Assembly (NCBI RefSeq): GCF_004798585.1
Contig: NZ_PPXQ01000006.1
Coordinates: 62,001-126,000 of the forward strand
Source: Massilia sp. Mn16-1_5
GTDB taxonomy: Bacteria > Pseudomonadota > Gammaproteobacteria > Burkholderiales > Burkholderiaceae_D
Length of the DNA: 64,000 nt
Direction: 5' to 3'
A program made the position numbers and the translations under genes. Under the pieces are notes generated by a model. It worked only from the letters and a program-made list of their open reading frames with translations. It ran no database searches and was not told where the DNA came from. Positions within the stretch are counted from its first letter, which is position 1, and each line of letters opens with the position of its first letter. Positions 29,435-42,443 of this stretch are shown here, piece after piece.

Positions 29435-31123
29435 TCAGAACTCTTCCCACTCGTGCTCCGTTGCTGCCGCCTTGGCGCGCGGCGCAGGATTTACCGGCGC
29501 CTTCGTAACGGCAGGCTTCTTCGACAGCGCCACGACCGCACGCGCCGGCGCCGCTTTCGGCACGACGACCGCTTGCGCGTCGAGCTTGAACACACCCACG
29601 ACTTGCGCCAGCTTGGCAGCCTGTTCCTGCATCGCGCCCGCCGCCGCCGCCGATTCCTCGACCAGGGCCGCGTTCTGCTGGGTGGTCTCGTCCATCTCGC
29701 CGATCGTGATGTTCACCTGTTCGATGCCGGTGCTTTGCTCCTGGGTCGCATGCGTGATCTCGGCCATGATGTCGGTCACGCGGCGAATCGATTCCACCAC
29801 CTGCTCCATCGTGGCGCCGGCCTGGTCGACCAGCTTGGCGCCGGCATCGACCTTCTCGACCGAATTGCCGATCAGTTCCTTGATCTCCTTGGCTGCCGCG
29901 GCCGAGCGCTGGGCGAGCGTACGCACTTCGGAAGCCACGACCGCGAAGCCGCGGCCCTGTTCGCCGGCGCGCGCCGCTTCGACGGCCGCGTTCAATGCCA
30001 GGATGTTGGTCTGGAAGGCGATGCCGTCGATGACGCCGATGATGTCGACGATCTTGCGCGAGGACTCGTTGATCGAGCCCATCGTCGTGATGACCTGGCT
30101 GACGACGCTGCCGCCTTCGACGGCGACGTTCGAGGCCGTGATCGCCAGCTGGTTGGCCTGGCGCGCATTGTCCGCGTTCTGGCGCACGGTGCCGGTGATC
30201 TGCTCCATCGATGCAGCCGTCTCCTCTAACGAGGCGGCTTGCTGTTCGGTGCGCGAGGACAGGTCCATGTTACCGGCGGCGATTTCGCTGGAGGCGCCGC
30301 TGATGGTGTCGGTACCGCTGCGCACTTCGCTGACGATTTTCACCAGGCTGTCGTTCATGTGGCGCAGGGCGCGCAGCAGGGCGCCGGTTTCATCTTTCGT
30401 GGTGGCGTCGATCCGGTGCGTGAGGTCGCCGCTGGCCACGGTTTCGGCCAGGCTGACTGCTTCGCGGATCGGACGCACGATGCCGCGCGTCAGGAACCAG
30501 GAGGAGAGGGCGCCGAGCAGGACCGAGAAGGCCGCCAGCGTGGCAAGCAGGGTCTCGCTGCTGTCGGCGCGTTCGCCGATGGTACGCGCCGTTGCCGAAA
30601 TGTTCGCGGCCTGCATGGCGACCAGTTGCTGCATCGATTCCTGGTAGGCCTTGGCGGTCGGGGTGAAACGTTCGTCGAGGATCTTCGCGGCCAGCGCTTC
30701 GTCGCCCACGGCCTTGGCCTTGACGGCTTCGTCGCGCGCGCTCGAATAGGCCTTGCGCTGCTCGGTGATCTTGTCGAACAGGGCTTTCTCTTCGGCGCCT
30801 TCGATCAGGGGCTCGATCTGCTTGAGCAGCTCGGCCGAGCGCTTGCCGGTCTGGGACGCGTCTTCCTTGAAGTAGGCGCCGAGGGAGGCATCGCTGCTCT
30901 TGACGATGGCGGCCGTCCGGCGTACCGCCGCGAAGACCTGCATGTACCACTCGGTGATCATGCGTTCCTTGGCCAGCGGTTCGGCCAGGACTTCCGCCGT
31001 GCTGGCGGCGCCGCTGTTGAGGCGCGCGATGCCGACCGAGGCGATCAGGATCACCATGGCCAGGGTCAGTGCGAAACCGGCGGCGAGGCGCTTGCCGATA
31101 TTGAGGTTGTTAAAAAAGCCCAT
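29435..31123 (-). CDS. Methyl-accepting chemotaxis protein (MCP 2)
   Basis: A 562-residue receptor starts at ATG 31123 ([20 protein letters not shown]) with AGGATCGG upstream. Its architecture is the same as MCP 1: transmembrane helix, four-helix-bundle sensor, second helix ([20 protein letters not shown]), HAMP ([20 protein letters not shown]) and a signalling domain that is almost identical around the tip. It ends HEWEEF, a variant of the CheR-tethering pentapeptide. Differences from MCP 1 concentrate in the periplasmic domain, which suggests duplication followed by ligand divergence. Confidence 0.95.
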   Translation of the reverse strand: MGFFNNLNIGKRLAAGFALTLAMVILIASVGIARLNSGAASTAEVLAEPLAKERMITEWYMQVFAAVRRTAAIVKSSDASLGAYFKEDASQTGKRSAELLKQIEPLIEGAEEKALFDKITEQRKAYSSARDEAVKAKAVGDEALAAKILDERFTPTAKAYQESMQQLVAMQAANISATARTIGERADSSETLLATLAAFSVLLGALSSWFLTRGIVRPIREAVSLAETVASGDLTHRIDATTKDETGALLRALRHMNDSLVKIVSEVRSGTDTISGASSEIAAGNMDLSSRTEQQAASLEETAASMEQITGTVRQNADNARQANQLAITASNVAVEGGSVVSQVITTMGSINESSRKIVDIIGVIDGIAFQTNILALNAAVEAARAGEQGRGFAVVASEVRTLAQRSAAAAKEIKELIGNSVEKVDAGAKLVDQAGATMEQVVESIRRVTDIMAEITHATQEQSTGIEQVNITIGEMDETTQQNAALVEESAAAAGAMQEQAAKLAQVVGVFKLDAQAVVVPKAAPARAVVALSKKPAVTKAPVNPAPRAKAAATEHEWEEF

Positions 31124-31146
31124 TCCGATCCTGACTATACAAATAA

Positions 31147-35310
<4,164 letters not shown>

Positions 35311-35370
35311 TCTGTCGTACCCGCGCGGGTCCGCCATCGTGGCGCGGCCCGCGTTCCCTTACTGCTCCAC

Positions 35371-35730
35371 ATGCGCATCATCACCCTCGTTCTCGCCGCA
35401 CTGCTGCTGTTGATCCAATACCCGCTGTGGCTCGGGAAAGGCGGCATGCTGACCGTCGCCGACCTGACCGACCAGGTCGAAAAGGCGCAAGCGCATACCG
35501 ACGGGCTCAGGGCCCGCAACGCCAAGCTCGAATCCGAAGTGCGCGACCTGCGCGAAGGCCTCGGCTCCGTCGAGGAACGCGCGCGCCTGGAACTGGGCAT
35601 GATCAAGCAGAACGAAATCTTCGTGCAGGTGCTGCGCAAGAACGAAAAGCCCGTCGAATCGATGACGGTCCCGCCGCCACCGCCGCCGCCGAAAGCCGGC
35701 AAGGGCGAGCACCCGCCCGTCACGCACTGA
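35371..35730 (+). CDS. ftsB: Cell division protein FtsB
   Basis: A 119-residue bitopic protein. A short cytosolic start is followed by one transmembrane helix ([19 protein letters not shown]), a coiled-coil ([30 protein letters not shown]), and the conserved [22 protein letters not shown]. FtsB joins FtsL and FtsQ in the divisome. The C-terminus has a proline run ([11 protein letters not shown]) longer than in E. coli. Its position after eno is conserved in betaproteobacteria and supports the call. Confidence 0.93.
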   Translation: MRIITLVLAALLLLIQYPLWLGKGGMLTVADLTDQVEKAQAHTDGLRARNAKLESEVRDLREGLGSVEERARLELGMIKQNEIFVQVLRKNEKPVESMTVPPPPPPPKAGKGEHPPVTH

Positions 35731-35734
35731 ACCC

Positions 35735-36001
35735 ATGACGCTCGACCCCGCAGCGCAGCTGGCCACGCTCGAGGCCCTGGCCGCCTACCTGGCCGCCGCT
35801 TTCGAGAGCGGCGATGGCGGCGTGTTGATGGAGGCCTTTGCAGCCGCCGCGCGCGCCGAAGGCACGACCCACCTGGCCGCCGCGGCCGGCATCCCCCAGC
35901 TCGAACTGCGCCAGGCTTTTGCCAGCGGCGAGATGAGCATGTCGACGACGCTGGCGATCATGAAGGTGATCGATTTGTACATGCCGGGCGCGGCGCACTA
36001 A
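35735..36001 (+). CDS. Orphan addiction-module antidote-like HTH protein
   Basis: An 88-residue protein reads LAAYLAAAFESGDGGVLMEAFAAAARAEGTTHLAAAAGIPQLELRQAFASGEMSMSTTLAIMKVI. This matches the layout of 'probable addiction module antidote' proteins (YLxxAlesgDpxxfxxALxxVARAxGmtxvAxxaGlxRexLyxaLs). No RelE/HigB-like toxin gene is beside it. It begins 4 bases after ftsB and could be read on the same transcript. It may be a domesticated transcription factor; that is inference. Confidence 0.6.
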   Translation: MTLDPAAQLATLEALAAYLAAAFESGDGGVLMEAFAAAARAEGTTHLAAAAGIPQLELRQAFASGEMSMSTTLAIMKVIDLYMPGAAH

Positions 36002-36106
36002 TCTACTCCGCATACCTGCCGCGTCATGTCGACCGTGCGTTGAACGCGTGGACGGCGCACACGTTGCCGTGACGCGCACGCACGGGCGGAGCCGGCCGGT
36101 GAAACC

Positions 36107-36133
36107 GTGGTCGAGGCCATTGGCCTCGACCAC
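36107..36133. other. Strong 12-bp perfect hairpin in intergenic region
   Basis: GTGGTCGAGGCC and GGCCTCGACCAC are separated by ATT. It sits between the antidote-like gene and the DUF3224 gene. It has no T-run, so it is probably not a standard terminator; a symmetrical protein site or RNA 3' end is possible. Confidence 0.45.
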
Positions 36134-36220
36134 CCCTACATCGAGTTGCGACAGGTGAACGCAAGCCGGCCGGATTGTCCTAGAATGTTCGCTATCTCTT
36201 CACCCACAAGGAAGCCGATC

Positions 36221-36625
36221 ATGAGCCAGCAACATGTCGCAGGACCATTCGATGTGACCGTCACTCCGCAGGGTCAACCCGAGGTGCGTGACGGCGTCAC
36301 GACCGGCCGCATGGCGATCGACAAGCAGTACCACGGCGAACTCGAAGGCAAGGGCGTCGGGGAGATGCTGTCGGCGATGACGACCACCGAGGGCTCGGCC
36401 GGCTACGTCGCCATCGAGCGCGTGACCGGCACCCTGCAGGGCCGTAGCGGCAGCTTCGTGGTCCAGCACACCGGGACCATGGCGCGCGGCGCGCAGTCGC
36501 TGTCGATCACGGTCGTGCCGGACTCGGGGACCGGCGAGCTGGCGGGCATCTCGGGCAACATGCGCATCCGCATCGAGGAGCGCAAGCACTTCTACGAGTT
36601 CGACTACATCCTGCCGCAAGCCTGA
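36221..36625 (+). CDS. DUF3224 domain protein
   Basis: A 134-residue protein starts at ATG 36221 with AAGGA 8 bases upstream. The sequence MSQQHVAGPFDVTVTPQGQP ... LEGKGVGEMLSAMTTTEGSAGYVAIERVTGTLQGRSGSFVVQHTGTM ... LAGISGNMRI is the typical DUF3224 pattern, a small beta-barrel related to allene oxide cyclase-like folds. The function is unknown. It converges on the ArsR gene. Confidence 0.85.
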   Translation: MSQQHVAGPFDVTVTPQGQPEVRDGVTTGRMAIDKQYHGELEGKGVGEMLSAMTTTEGSAGYVAIERVTGTLQGRSGSFVVQHTGTMARGAQSLSITVVPDSGTGELAGISGNMRIRIEERKHFYEFDYILPQA

Positions 36626-36628
36626 CGA

Positions 36629-36970
36629 TCAGGTGCCGCCATCGGCCCCGCCGGATTCGACGAAATCCTTGAGCCGGCCGAGCGCGCTTTCCCACTGGCG
36701 CCCGATCGCATCGAGGCTCTGCCGCGCTTCGTCGATGCGCTCGGGCGCCAGCTGCCAGCGCCGCTCGCGCCCGATTTTCAGATCGCGCACCAGTCCGGCA
36801 TCGGACAGCACCTGCAGGTGCTTGGTGACCGCCTGGCGGGTGAGCTCGGTGCCGCTGGTGAGCTGGGCGATCGAGAACAGGCCGCCGGCGCAGAGCAGGG
36901 AGACCAGGTGCAGCCGGGTCGGGTCGCCCAGCGCCGCGAAGACGCCGGCCAGATTCTTATCCGCCGACAT
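36629..36970 (-). CDS. ArsR-family transcriptional regulator
   Basis: A 113-residue winged-helix protein from ATG 36970 (MSADKNLAGVFAALGDPTRLHLVSLLCAGGLFSIAQLTSG); ATG 36997 is an alternative. The recognition helix is TELTRQAVTKHLQVLSDAGLVRDLKIGRERRWQL, typical of ArsR/SdpR-type repressors paired with SRPBCC proteins. No metal-binding ELCVCDL-type cysteines are seen, so it probably senses something other than arsenic. Its start overlaps the end of the SRPBCC gene, and a palindromic operator lies upstream of that gene, so autoregulation is likely. Confidence 0.88.
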   Translation of the reverse strand: MSADKNLAGVFAALGDPTRLHLVSLLCAGGLFSIAQLTSGTELTRQAVTKHLQVLSDAGLVRDLKIGRERRWQLAPERIDEARQSLDAIGRQWESALGRLKDFVESGGADGGT

Positions 36971-37418
36971 GGCGTGCGATGTTGCCGACCTGCGCATCCC
37001 AGCCCTGGCTGTTCATGCGGAAGGCTTCCAGGCGGCGTGCCGCCGGCACCTTGTCGAAACCGGATTCGACGACCGTCAGCCGGGTTCCGCCGTTCGGCCC
37101 GTCTTCCAGCGTGAAGCACACCAGGGTCGGCTCTTCCTGCGCATAGTCGACGGCCGGATCGATCGCATACGGGTGCCAGTAGAACGACAGTAGCCGTTCC
37201 GGCTCGATGCGTTCGACGCGTGCCTCGAACTGCAGGTGTTCGTAGCCCGGGTGCGTGATGTGTCCGCGCACGCGCTCGCCGGCCACGAAGGACTGGCCCT
37301 GCAGATTGACGCCGAACCAGCTGCCGAATTCCCTGGCATCGGCGAGGGCGCGCCAGACCCGCATGCGCGGCGCCCGGATGTCGATGCTGCGTTCGATACG
37401 GTCGGTCTGGGTATTCAT
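36957..37418 (-). CDS. SRPBCC (AHSA1/ActivatorHSP90-type) domain protein
   Basis: A 153-residue protein starts at ATG 37418 behind GGAGACGA. It reads IERSIDIRAPRMRVWRALADAREFGSWFGVNLQGQSFVAGERVRGHITHPGYEHLQFEARVERIEPERLLSFYW and ends with the long C-terminal helix, a START-like ligand-binding fold. Such proteins are usually paired with an ArsR regulator as here. The ligand is unknown. Unlike many such pairs, the SRPBCC gene comes first. Confidence 0.87.
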   Translation of the reverse strand: MNTQTDRIERSIDIRAPRMRVWRALADAREFGSWFGVNLQGQSFVAGERVRGHITHPGYEHLQFEARVERIEPERLLSFYWHPYAIDPAVDYAQEEPTLVCFTLEDGPNGGTRLTVVESGFDKVPAARRLEAFRMNSQGWDAQVGNIARHVGG

Positions 37419-37448
37419 GTGTCGTCTCCTTGTATGCTCTTGTGATAT

Positions 37449-37498
37449 GCAACCAGATGGTTGCCTTTTAATGTAATGCGAAAGCGCACGCAGGACAA
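37449..37498 (-). promoter_or_regulatory. Promoter and ArsR operator of the SRPBCC-arsR operon
   Basis: On the minus strand TTGTCC (37498-37493), a 17-base spacer and TACATT (37475-37470) form a promoter. Just downstream lies the palindrome GCAACC-AGAT-GGTTGC at 37449-37464, placed where a repressor would block the start. GCAACC/GGTTGC half-sites are plausible for an ArsR-type winged helix. Confidence 0.65.
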
Positions 37499-37683
37499 GA
37501 GGCTGCGCCGTCGCTACGCCTCTGCCTTGTTGCGGACTGGCAACCAAAACGCATGATGTGTTGGAATTTCCGTCAAGAAATGGCGTATTGACTTTTCTTA
37601 GGGTTATATTTGTTTCCGTAAGATAAGTCCTACAGCGGCCCACCGCTGGGTTTCAATAAGCAATCATAACGAGACAAAGACCC

Positions 37684-39312
37684 ATGAACCGATTCTTCCA
37701 ACACATGCGCATCGGCACCCGGCTGACGCTGGCCTTCGCGCTGATCCTGATCCTTGCCACCATCGCCACCACGTCGGCCCTGTACGCGGCCCGTGCCAGC
37801 GCCCGGGCCACCGAGGAAATGATGGCCGTGCCGCTTACCAAGGAACGCCTTGCTTCCAGCTGGAATACCATGACCTATTCCGCGATCGCCCGCACCTCGC
37901 TGATCGCGCGCAGCACCGATACCACCCTCAGCACCGTGTTCGCCAAGACGATCGCCGACAGCGTGAGCACCTCGACCGAGCTGATCAAGCAGATCGAGCC
38001 GCTGCTGACTTCGGACGACGAGAAGCGCAGGCTGGAGAACATCAAATCGCTGCGCGCCAAATACCAGGCCTTGAAAGTGCAGGTGATGGATGCGAAAAAG
38101 GCGGGCGACGCGGCCGGCGCCGAGCGCCTCTACACGGAAGGCTTCGAGCCGGCGGCGCAAGCCTATTCGGCGGCCCTGCAGGACCTGCTGGCCCTGCAGC
38201 GTGCGACCATCGACCAGATGACCGCGGCCATCCGCACGGACTACGAACGGCGCGCCAGCCTGTCGCTGCTGCTCAACGGCCTGATGCTGGTGCTGGGCGC
38301 CCTGGCCGCGGTGGCGATCACGCGCTCGATCACGCGTCCGCTGCAGGAGGCGGTGCAGGCAGCCGAAGCCGTTGCCGGCGGCGACCTGACCCATCGCTTC
38401 GAGCGCCAGCGCGGCGACGAGGTCGGCGACCTGCTGCGCGCGATGCAGTCGATGAACGAGGGCCTGACGCAGGTCGTCTCCGAAGTGCAGCACGGCACCC
38501 GCGCGATTGCCGGCGCCTCGACCGAGATCGCCAGCGGCAACCTCGACCTGTCGAGCCGTACCGAACAGCAGGCCGGCGCGCTCGAGGAAACCGCGTCCTC
38601 GATGGAGGAGTTGACGGCGACGGTGCGCCAGAACGCCGAGAGCGCAACCCAGGCGAACCGCCTGGCGCAGGATGCCTCGCAGGTCGCGGCGCGCGGCGGC
38701 GAGATCGTCGGCCAGGTGGTCGACACCATGGGCGCGATCGATTCGGCCTCGCGCAAGATCGTGGACATCATCGGCGTCATCGATGCGATCGCGTTCCAGA
38801 CTAATATCCTGGCCCTGAACGCGGCGGTGGAGGCGGCGCGCGCCGGCGAGCAGGGACGCGGCTTCGCCGTCGTCGCCAGCGAAGTGCGCAACCTGGCGCA
38901 GCGTTCGGCGACGGCCGCCAAGGAAATCAAGGGCTTGATCGGGGATTCGGTGGCACAGGTCGACACCGGAACGAACCTGGTTCAGCAGGCCGGCGCCACC
39001 ATCGGCGAGGTTGTCGCCAGTGTCGCCCGCGTGACCAGCATCATGGCCGAGATCACGGCCGCCAGCCGCGAGCAGAGCATCGGCATCGACCAGGTCAACG
39101 AGGCGATCCTGCAGATGGACCAGACGACCCAGCAGAACGCCGCATTGGTCGAAGAGGCGGCCGCAGCGGCGGCCAGCATGCAGGAGCAGTCTGCGCACCT
39201 GGAACAGCTGGTGTCCCACTTCCGCCTTGCCGGCCGCCCGGTCGTGCAGGCGCCGACGCCGGCGCGCGCACGTCCGGTGCTGGCGTCCGCGCGCCGCGCC
39301 GCGGCTACGTAA
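37684..39312 (+). CDS. Methyl-accepting chemotaxis protein (MCP 3)
   Basis: A 542-residue receptor ([33 protein letters not shown]). The layout is transmembrane helix, periplasmic four-helix bundle ([20 protein letters not shown] ... [21 protein letters not shown]), second helix ([20 protein letters not shown]), HAMP ([20 protein letters not shown]) and a signalling domain with the canonical tip. Unlike MCP 1 and 2 it ends [11 protein letters not shown], with no WE-x-F pentapeptide, so its adaptation would need CheR tethered to other receptors. An AT-rich upstream region (37540-37683) probably holds its promoter. Confidence 0.95.
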   Translation: MNRFFQHMRIGTRLTLAFALILILATIATTSALYAARASARATEEMMAVPLTKERLASSWNTMTYSAIARTSLIARSTDTTLSTVFAKTIADSVSTSTELIKQIEPLLTSDDEKRRLENIKSLRAKYQALKVQVMDAKKAGDAAGAERLYTEGFEPAAQAYSAALQDLLALQRATIDQMTAAIRTDYERRASLSLLLNGLMLVLGALAAVAITRSITRPLQEAVQAAEAVAGGDLTHRFERQRGDEVGDLLRAMQSMNEGLTQVVSEVQHGTRAIAGASTEIASGNLDLSSRTEQQAGALEETASSMEELTATVRQNAESATQANRLAQDASQVAARGGEIVGQVVDTMGAIDSASRKIVDIIGVIDAIAFQTNILALNAAVEAARAGEQGRGFAVVASEVRNLAQRSATAAKEIKGLIGDSVAQVDTGTNLVQQAGATIGEVVASVARVTSIMAEITAASREQSIGIDQVNEAILQMDQTTQQNAALVEEAAAAAASMQEQSAHLEQLVSHFRLAGRPVVQAPTPARARPVLASARRAAAT

Positions 39313-39346
39313 AAGCTGCTTCTCGTTGCAGCCTTCAGGGGCTAAC

Positions 39347-39853
39347 TCAGTCCGAGGAAGCCTCGCCCTGCATCGATCCGGCGCCCTGTTCGAGGAAGGA
39401 GCGCAGCATCCAGGCGTTCTTCTCGTGCACTTCCATGCGGGTGGTCAGCATGTCGGCGGTCGGGAAGTCGTCCAGGTCGTCGGCGACCTTGACCGCTTCG
39501 CGCATCGTGCGCACCAGGACTTCGTTGCCGTCGACCAGCTGGCGGATCATTTCCTTGGCCGACAGCACTTCCGGCTCTTCCGAGATGTTCGACAGCTCGA
39601 CGTAGCGCTTGGAGGTGGCCGGTGCAAAGTGGCCCAGCGCGCGGATTCGCTCGGCGATCTCGTCCAGCGCATTCCACTGTTCCGTGTACTGTTCCTCGAA
39701 CATCACGTGCAGGGTCGAGAACATCGGCCCGGTGACGTTCCAGTGGAAATTGTGGGTCTTCAGGTAGACCATGAAGGCATCGGCCAGGACGGTCGAGAGC
39801 GATTCGACGATTTTCGCGCGGTCTTCGGTGCTGATTCCAGTATCCATGTGCAT
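39347..39853 (-). CDS. dps: Dps-family ferritin-like DNA-protecting protein
   Basis: A 168-residue protein from ATG 39853 with AGGAG 7 bases upstream. The ferroxidase ligands are in THNFHWNVTGPMFSTLHVMFEEQYTEQWNALDEIAERI, as in Dps/miniferritins, followed by EMIRQLVDGNEVLVRTMREAVKVADDLDDFPTADMLTTRMEVHEKNAWMLRSFLEQ. It forms 12-mers that store iron and detoxify peroxide. No Lys-rich N-terminal DNA-binding tail is seen. It is alone, convergent with MCP 3. Confidence 0.93.
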   Translation of the reverse strand: MHMDTGISTEDRAKIVESLSTVLADAFMVYLKTHNFHWNVTGPMFSTLHVMFEEQYTEQWNALDEIAERIRALGHFAPATSKRYVELSNISEEPEVLSAKEMIRQLVDGNEVLVRTMREAVKVADDLDDFPTADMLTTRMEVHEKNAWMLRSFLEQGAGSMQGEASSD

Positions 39854-39874
39854 TGCATTTCTCCTGTAGTAAGA

Positions 39875-39905
39875 GGCAGTGTTTTGCGGAAATGACAACA
39901 CTGCC
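39875..39905. promoter_or_regulatory. Inverted repeat in the dps leader
   Basis: GGCAGTGTT (39875-39883) and AACACTGCC (39897-39905) are perfect 9-bp arms with 13 bases between, ending just upstream of the dps ribosome-binding site. It may be an operator or an RNA hairpin. Confidence 0.4.
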
Positions 39906-40046
39906 AACAATGCAACAGCTTAGCATCGCCCCAATAATGCTGTAGCACGGTGCCCCGTTTCAAATCCGGGACAGTCGAGCGTGCGTCAGCGCGGCAGGGC
40001 TTGTGCTACGGTCGGGTGTGTACACACAGCCTACGGGAGAAGCGGC

Positions 40047-40352
40047 ATGGACAGGTTTCTGATCGTGTTTCGGGGTGCGACCATCGGGGAGTCGGAAGGT
40101 CCGCGGCATGAACCGGCGCGCTGGGATGCGTGGTTCAGCGAACTGGGAGGAGCGCTGCTGGATCGCGGTGCCCTCAGCCATGGCAGCGTCGAGGTGCCGA
40201 GCCGGCTGCTCGGTCCCAAGATCAGCAGCAGCGCGATGTCGGGTTATTGCGTGATCGGCGCCGCCGACTTCGACGAAGCCGTGCGCCTGGCGTCGAGCTC
40301 ACCGATCTTCGACGAGAACGGTTCGGTGGAAATCGCGCACCTGCGCGCTTAA
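40047..40352 (+). CDS. YciI-like (YCII/DGPF) domain protein
   Basis: A 101-residue protein starts at ATG 40047 with GGGAGA upstream. MDRFLIVFRGATIGESEGPRHEPARWDAWFSELGGALLDRGALS ... SGYCVIGAADFDEAVRLASSSPIFDENGSVEIAHLRA follows the ferredoxin-like YCII pattern, with a conserved strand-helix-strand order and a terminal acidic strand. The function is unknown; some members are small dehydrochlorinase-like enzymes. Its stop overlaps the stop of the convergent thioesterase gene. Confidence 0.7.
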   Translation: MDRFLIVFRGATIGESEGPRHEPARWDAWFSELGGALLDRGALSHGSVEVPSRLLGPKISSSAMSGYCVIGAADFDEAVRLASSSPIFDENGSVEIAHLRA

Positions 40353-40777
40353 GAACTCTGCAGGCTCGCCAATACGTCCCGCACGGCCTGCGGGATCGGC
40401 ACCGACTTGTTGCTGCGGCGATCGACATAGACGTGCACGAAATGCCCGGCTGCCGAGGGCAGGGGCTCGTCGTTGCGGAACAGGGCCAGTTCGTAGCGCA
40501 CGCTCGAATTGCCGAGCTTGGCCACGCGCACGCCGACATGGATCAGGTCAGGGAAGGAGATCGAGCTGAAGTAGGAGCAGCTGGTCTCGACCACGAAGCC
40601 GACGACCTCGTCCTGGTGGATGTCGAGCACGCCGCGGTCGATCAGGAAGCGATTGACCGCGGTGTCGAAGAAGCTGTAGTAGTTGACGTTGTTGACATGC
40701 CCGTAGCTGTCGTTGTCCATCCAGCGCGTGGGCAAGGCCAGCAGGTGGGGGAAGGCGGAGCGGGGCGTGTCACGCAT
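40349..40777 (-). CDS. Acyl-CoA thioesterase, 4HBT/YbgC-type hotdog fold
   Basis: A 142-residue protein. LPTRWMDNDSYGHVNNVNYYSFFDTAVNRFL carries the active-site D-x-x-GHVNN-x-x-Y motif of 4-hydroxybenzoyl-CoA-type thioesterases. It continues VVETSCSYFSSISFPDLIHVGVRVAKLGNSSVRYELALF, the second half of the fold. It should hydrolyse acyl-CoA in the cytosol. ATG 40777 starts just past the hslO stop, with 17 bases between, so it is likely an operon with hslO. Confidence 0.88.
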   Translation of the reverse strand: MRDTPRSAFPHLLALPTRWMDNDSYGHVNNVNYYSFFDTAVNRFLIDRGVLDIHQDEVVGFVVETSCSYFSSISFPDLIHVGVRVAKLGNSSVRYELALFRNDEPLPSAAGHFVHVYVDRRSNKSVPIPQAVRDVLASLQSS

Positions 40778-40794
40778 CGTCGACAGTCTCTCGT

Positions 40795-41751
40795 TTAGTG
40801 TTTTACGTCGGCAGCCGGCGTCAGCGCGTCGGCGGTGGTAGTGGTTGCGAACAGCTGCGCGCAATCGACCTTGTCGAAGGCGTAGTGCTTGCCGCAGAAG
40901 TCGCAGTTGATGCCCAGTTCGCCGAGGTCCGCCAGTGCCGACTCGACTTCCGGCTGGCCCAGCATCTTGAGCATGTTGCCGACCTTCTCGCGGGTGCAGC
41001 TGCAGTGGAACTGCGGGTGCTGCGGATCGAACACGCGAATCGTCTCTTCCCAGAACAGGCGGTTCAGCAGGGTTTCGATATCCGTGCTGAGCAGCTCTTC
41101 CTGCTTCAGCGTGCTGCCGAGCATGACGGCGCGGTTCCAGGTTTCCAGGTCTTCTTCTTCGGAAGCCTGGACGGTCTGGTCGTCCTTTCCGCTGTGGCGC
41201 GGCAGCTTTTGCAGCAGCAGGCCGCGCGAGACCTTGTCGTCGGCCGCCAGCCACAGGCGCGTGTCCATCTGCTCGGAACGCAGCATGTAGTTTTCGATGA
41301 CGGTCGCCATGCTCTCGCCGTCGAGCGGGACGATGCCCTGGTAGGGCTGCTGGCCCGGCACTTTGTCGAGCGGATCGAGCGTGATCACGAAGCGGCCGTG
41401 GCCGGTCGCATTCAGCAACTCACGCAGGCTGGCGTCGTCGGCCACCTCGGCATCAGGTGCCAGCTTGGCCGTGGCGCGGATGCGCAGCTCGGCGTCGCAC
41501 TCGACCACCATCAGGCGCACCGGACCGTCGCCGTGGATCTGCATCACGATCGAGCCGTTGAACTTCAGGTTGGCCGACAGCAGGGCGGCGGCGGCCACCA
41601 TTTCGCCCAGCATCGAGCGCACGGCTTTCGGGTAGCCGTGGCGGGCCTGGATCTCGCGCCAGGTGTCGGAAATCTCGACCAGTTCGCCGCGCACGGCGGC
41701 GTTGTCGAAGATGAATTTCTGCAGGGTGTCCTTGGTGTCCGTTGTCGTCAT
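40795..41751 (-). CDS. hslO: Hsp33 redox-regulated chaperone
   Basis: A 318-residue chaperone activated by oxidation and unfolding. The zinc switch is intact: Cys250-x-Cys252 (HCSCTREK) and Cys283-x-x-Cys286 (NCDFCGKHY). The N-terminal segment MLGEMVAAAALLSANLKFNGSIVMQIHGDGPVRLMVVEC and the linker with FWEETIRVFDPQHPQF are typical. Length is slightly above E. coli Hsp33. It lies 3 bases downstream of the gamma carbonic anhydrase gene, so they are probably co-transcribed. Confidence 0.95.
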   Translation of the reverse strand: MTTTDTKDTLQKFIFDNAAVRGELVEISDTWREIQARHGYPKAVRSMLGEMVAAAALLSANLKFNGSIVMQIHGDGPVRLMVVECDAELRIRATAKLAPDAEVADDASLRELLNATGHGRFVITLDPLDKVPGQQPYQGIVPLDGESMATVIENYMLRSEQMDTRLWLAADDKVSRGLLLQKLPRHSGKDDQTVQASEEEDLETWNRAVMLGSTLKQEELLSTDIETLLNRLFWEETIRVFDPQHPQFHCSCTREKVGNMLKMLGQPEVESALADLGELGINCDFCGKHYAFDKVDCAQLFATTTTADALTPAADVKH

Positions 41752-41754
41752 TGT

Positions 41755-42279
41755 CTATCCGATTTGCTTGAGCTGCGCCTTGAACAGCTGGCCGCGCGCC
41801 ACGTAACTGGCGGCGTTGCCTTGCAGGCGCAGCAGGTCTTCTTCCGTGAGCGTTCGCACCACTTTCGCGGGCGAACCCAGTATCAGCGAGTTATCCGGGA
41901 ACTCTTTTCCTTCGGTTACCAAGGCGCCGGCGCCGACCAGGCAGCCTTTGCCGATCTTTGCGCCGTTCAGGATCACGGCCTGGATGCCGATCAGCGAGCC
42001 GTCGCCCACCGTGCAGCCATGCAGCATCGCCTGGTGGCCGACCGTCACGCCCTTGCCGAGGGTAAGCGGGTAGCCCATGTCGGTGTGCATCACCGTGCCT
42101 TCCTGGACGTTGCTGTTTTCACCGATCGTGATGCGCTCGTTGTCGCCGCGAATCGTGACCCCGAACCACACCGAGGCGTTCGCCTCCAGGGTCACTTTGC
42201 CGATCAGGTTGGCGGAATCGGCCACGAAAGCCGACGCATCGATCTCGGGGGCATGCTCGCCCAACTGGTAAATCGCCAT
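41755..42279 (-). CDS. Gamma-class carbonic anhydrase-like hexapeptide-repeat protein
   Basis: A 174-residue left-handed beta-helix protein. [79 protein letters not shown] shows the repeats and the three His ligands (in [14 protein letters not shown]). It is of the YrdA/PaaY type; many members bind zinc or iron but have weak or no carbonic anhydrase activity. A C-terminal helix closes the trimer. It heads the operon with hslO and the thioesterase gene. Confidence 0.92.
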   Translation of the reverse strand: MAIYQLGEHAPEIDASAFVADSANLIGKVTLEANASVWFGVTIRGDNERITIGENSNVQEGTVMHTDMGYPLTLGKGVTVGHQAMLHGCTVGDGSLIGIQAVILNGAKIGKGCLVGAGALVTEGKEFPDNSLILGSPAKVVRTLTEEDLLRLQGNAASYVARGQLFKAQLKQIG

Positions 42280-42443
42280 GGATGTGCTCGCGGAAGGGTT
42301 GAAATAAGGCTATTTTACGCCCTAGCGTCCGCCTTCCGTTACACGTCGTCGCGATCAGCCCAAAATGGGGATAGCCGGCAGGAATACAAGGGCATGGGTA
42401 TAATCCGAACGATCGTACTTTTTTTCTTCGCCCACTCTCAGCC

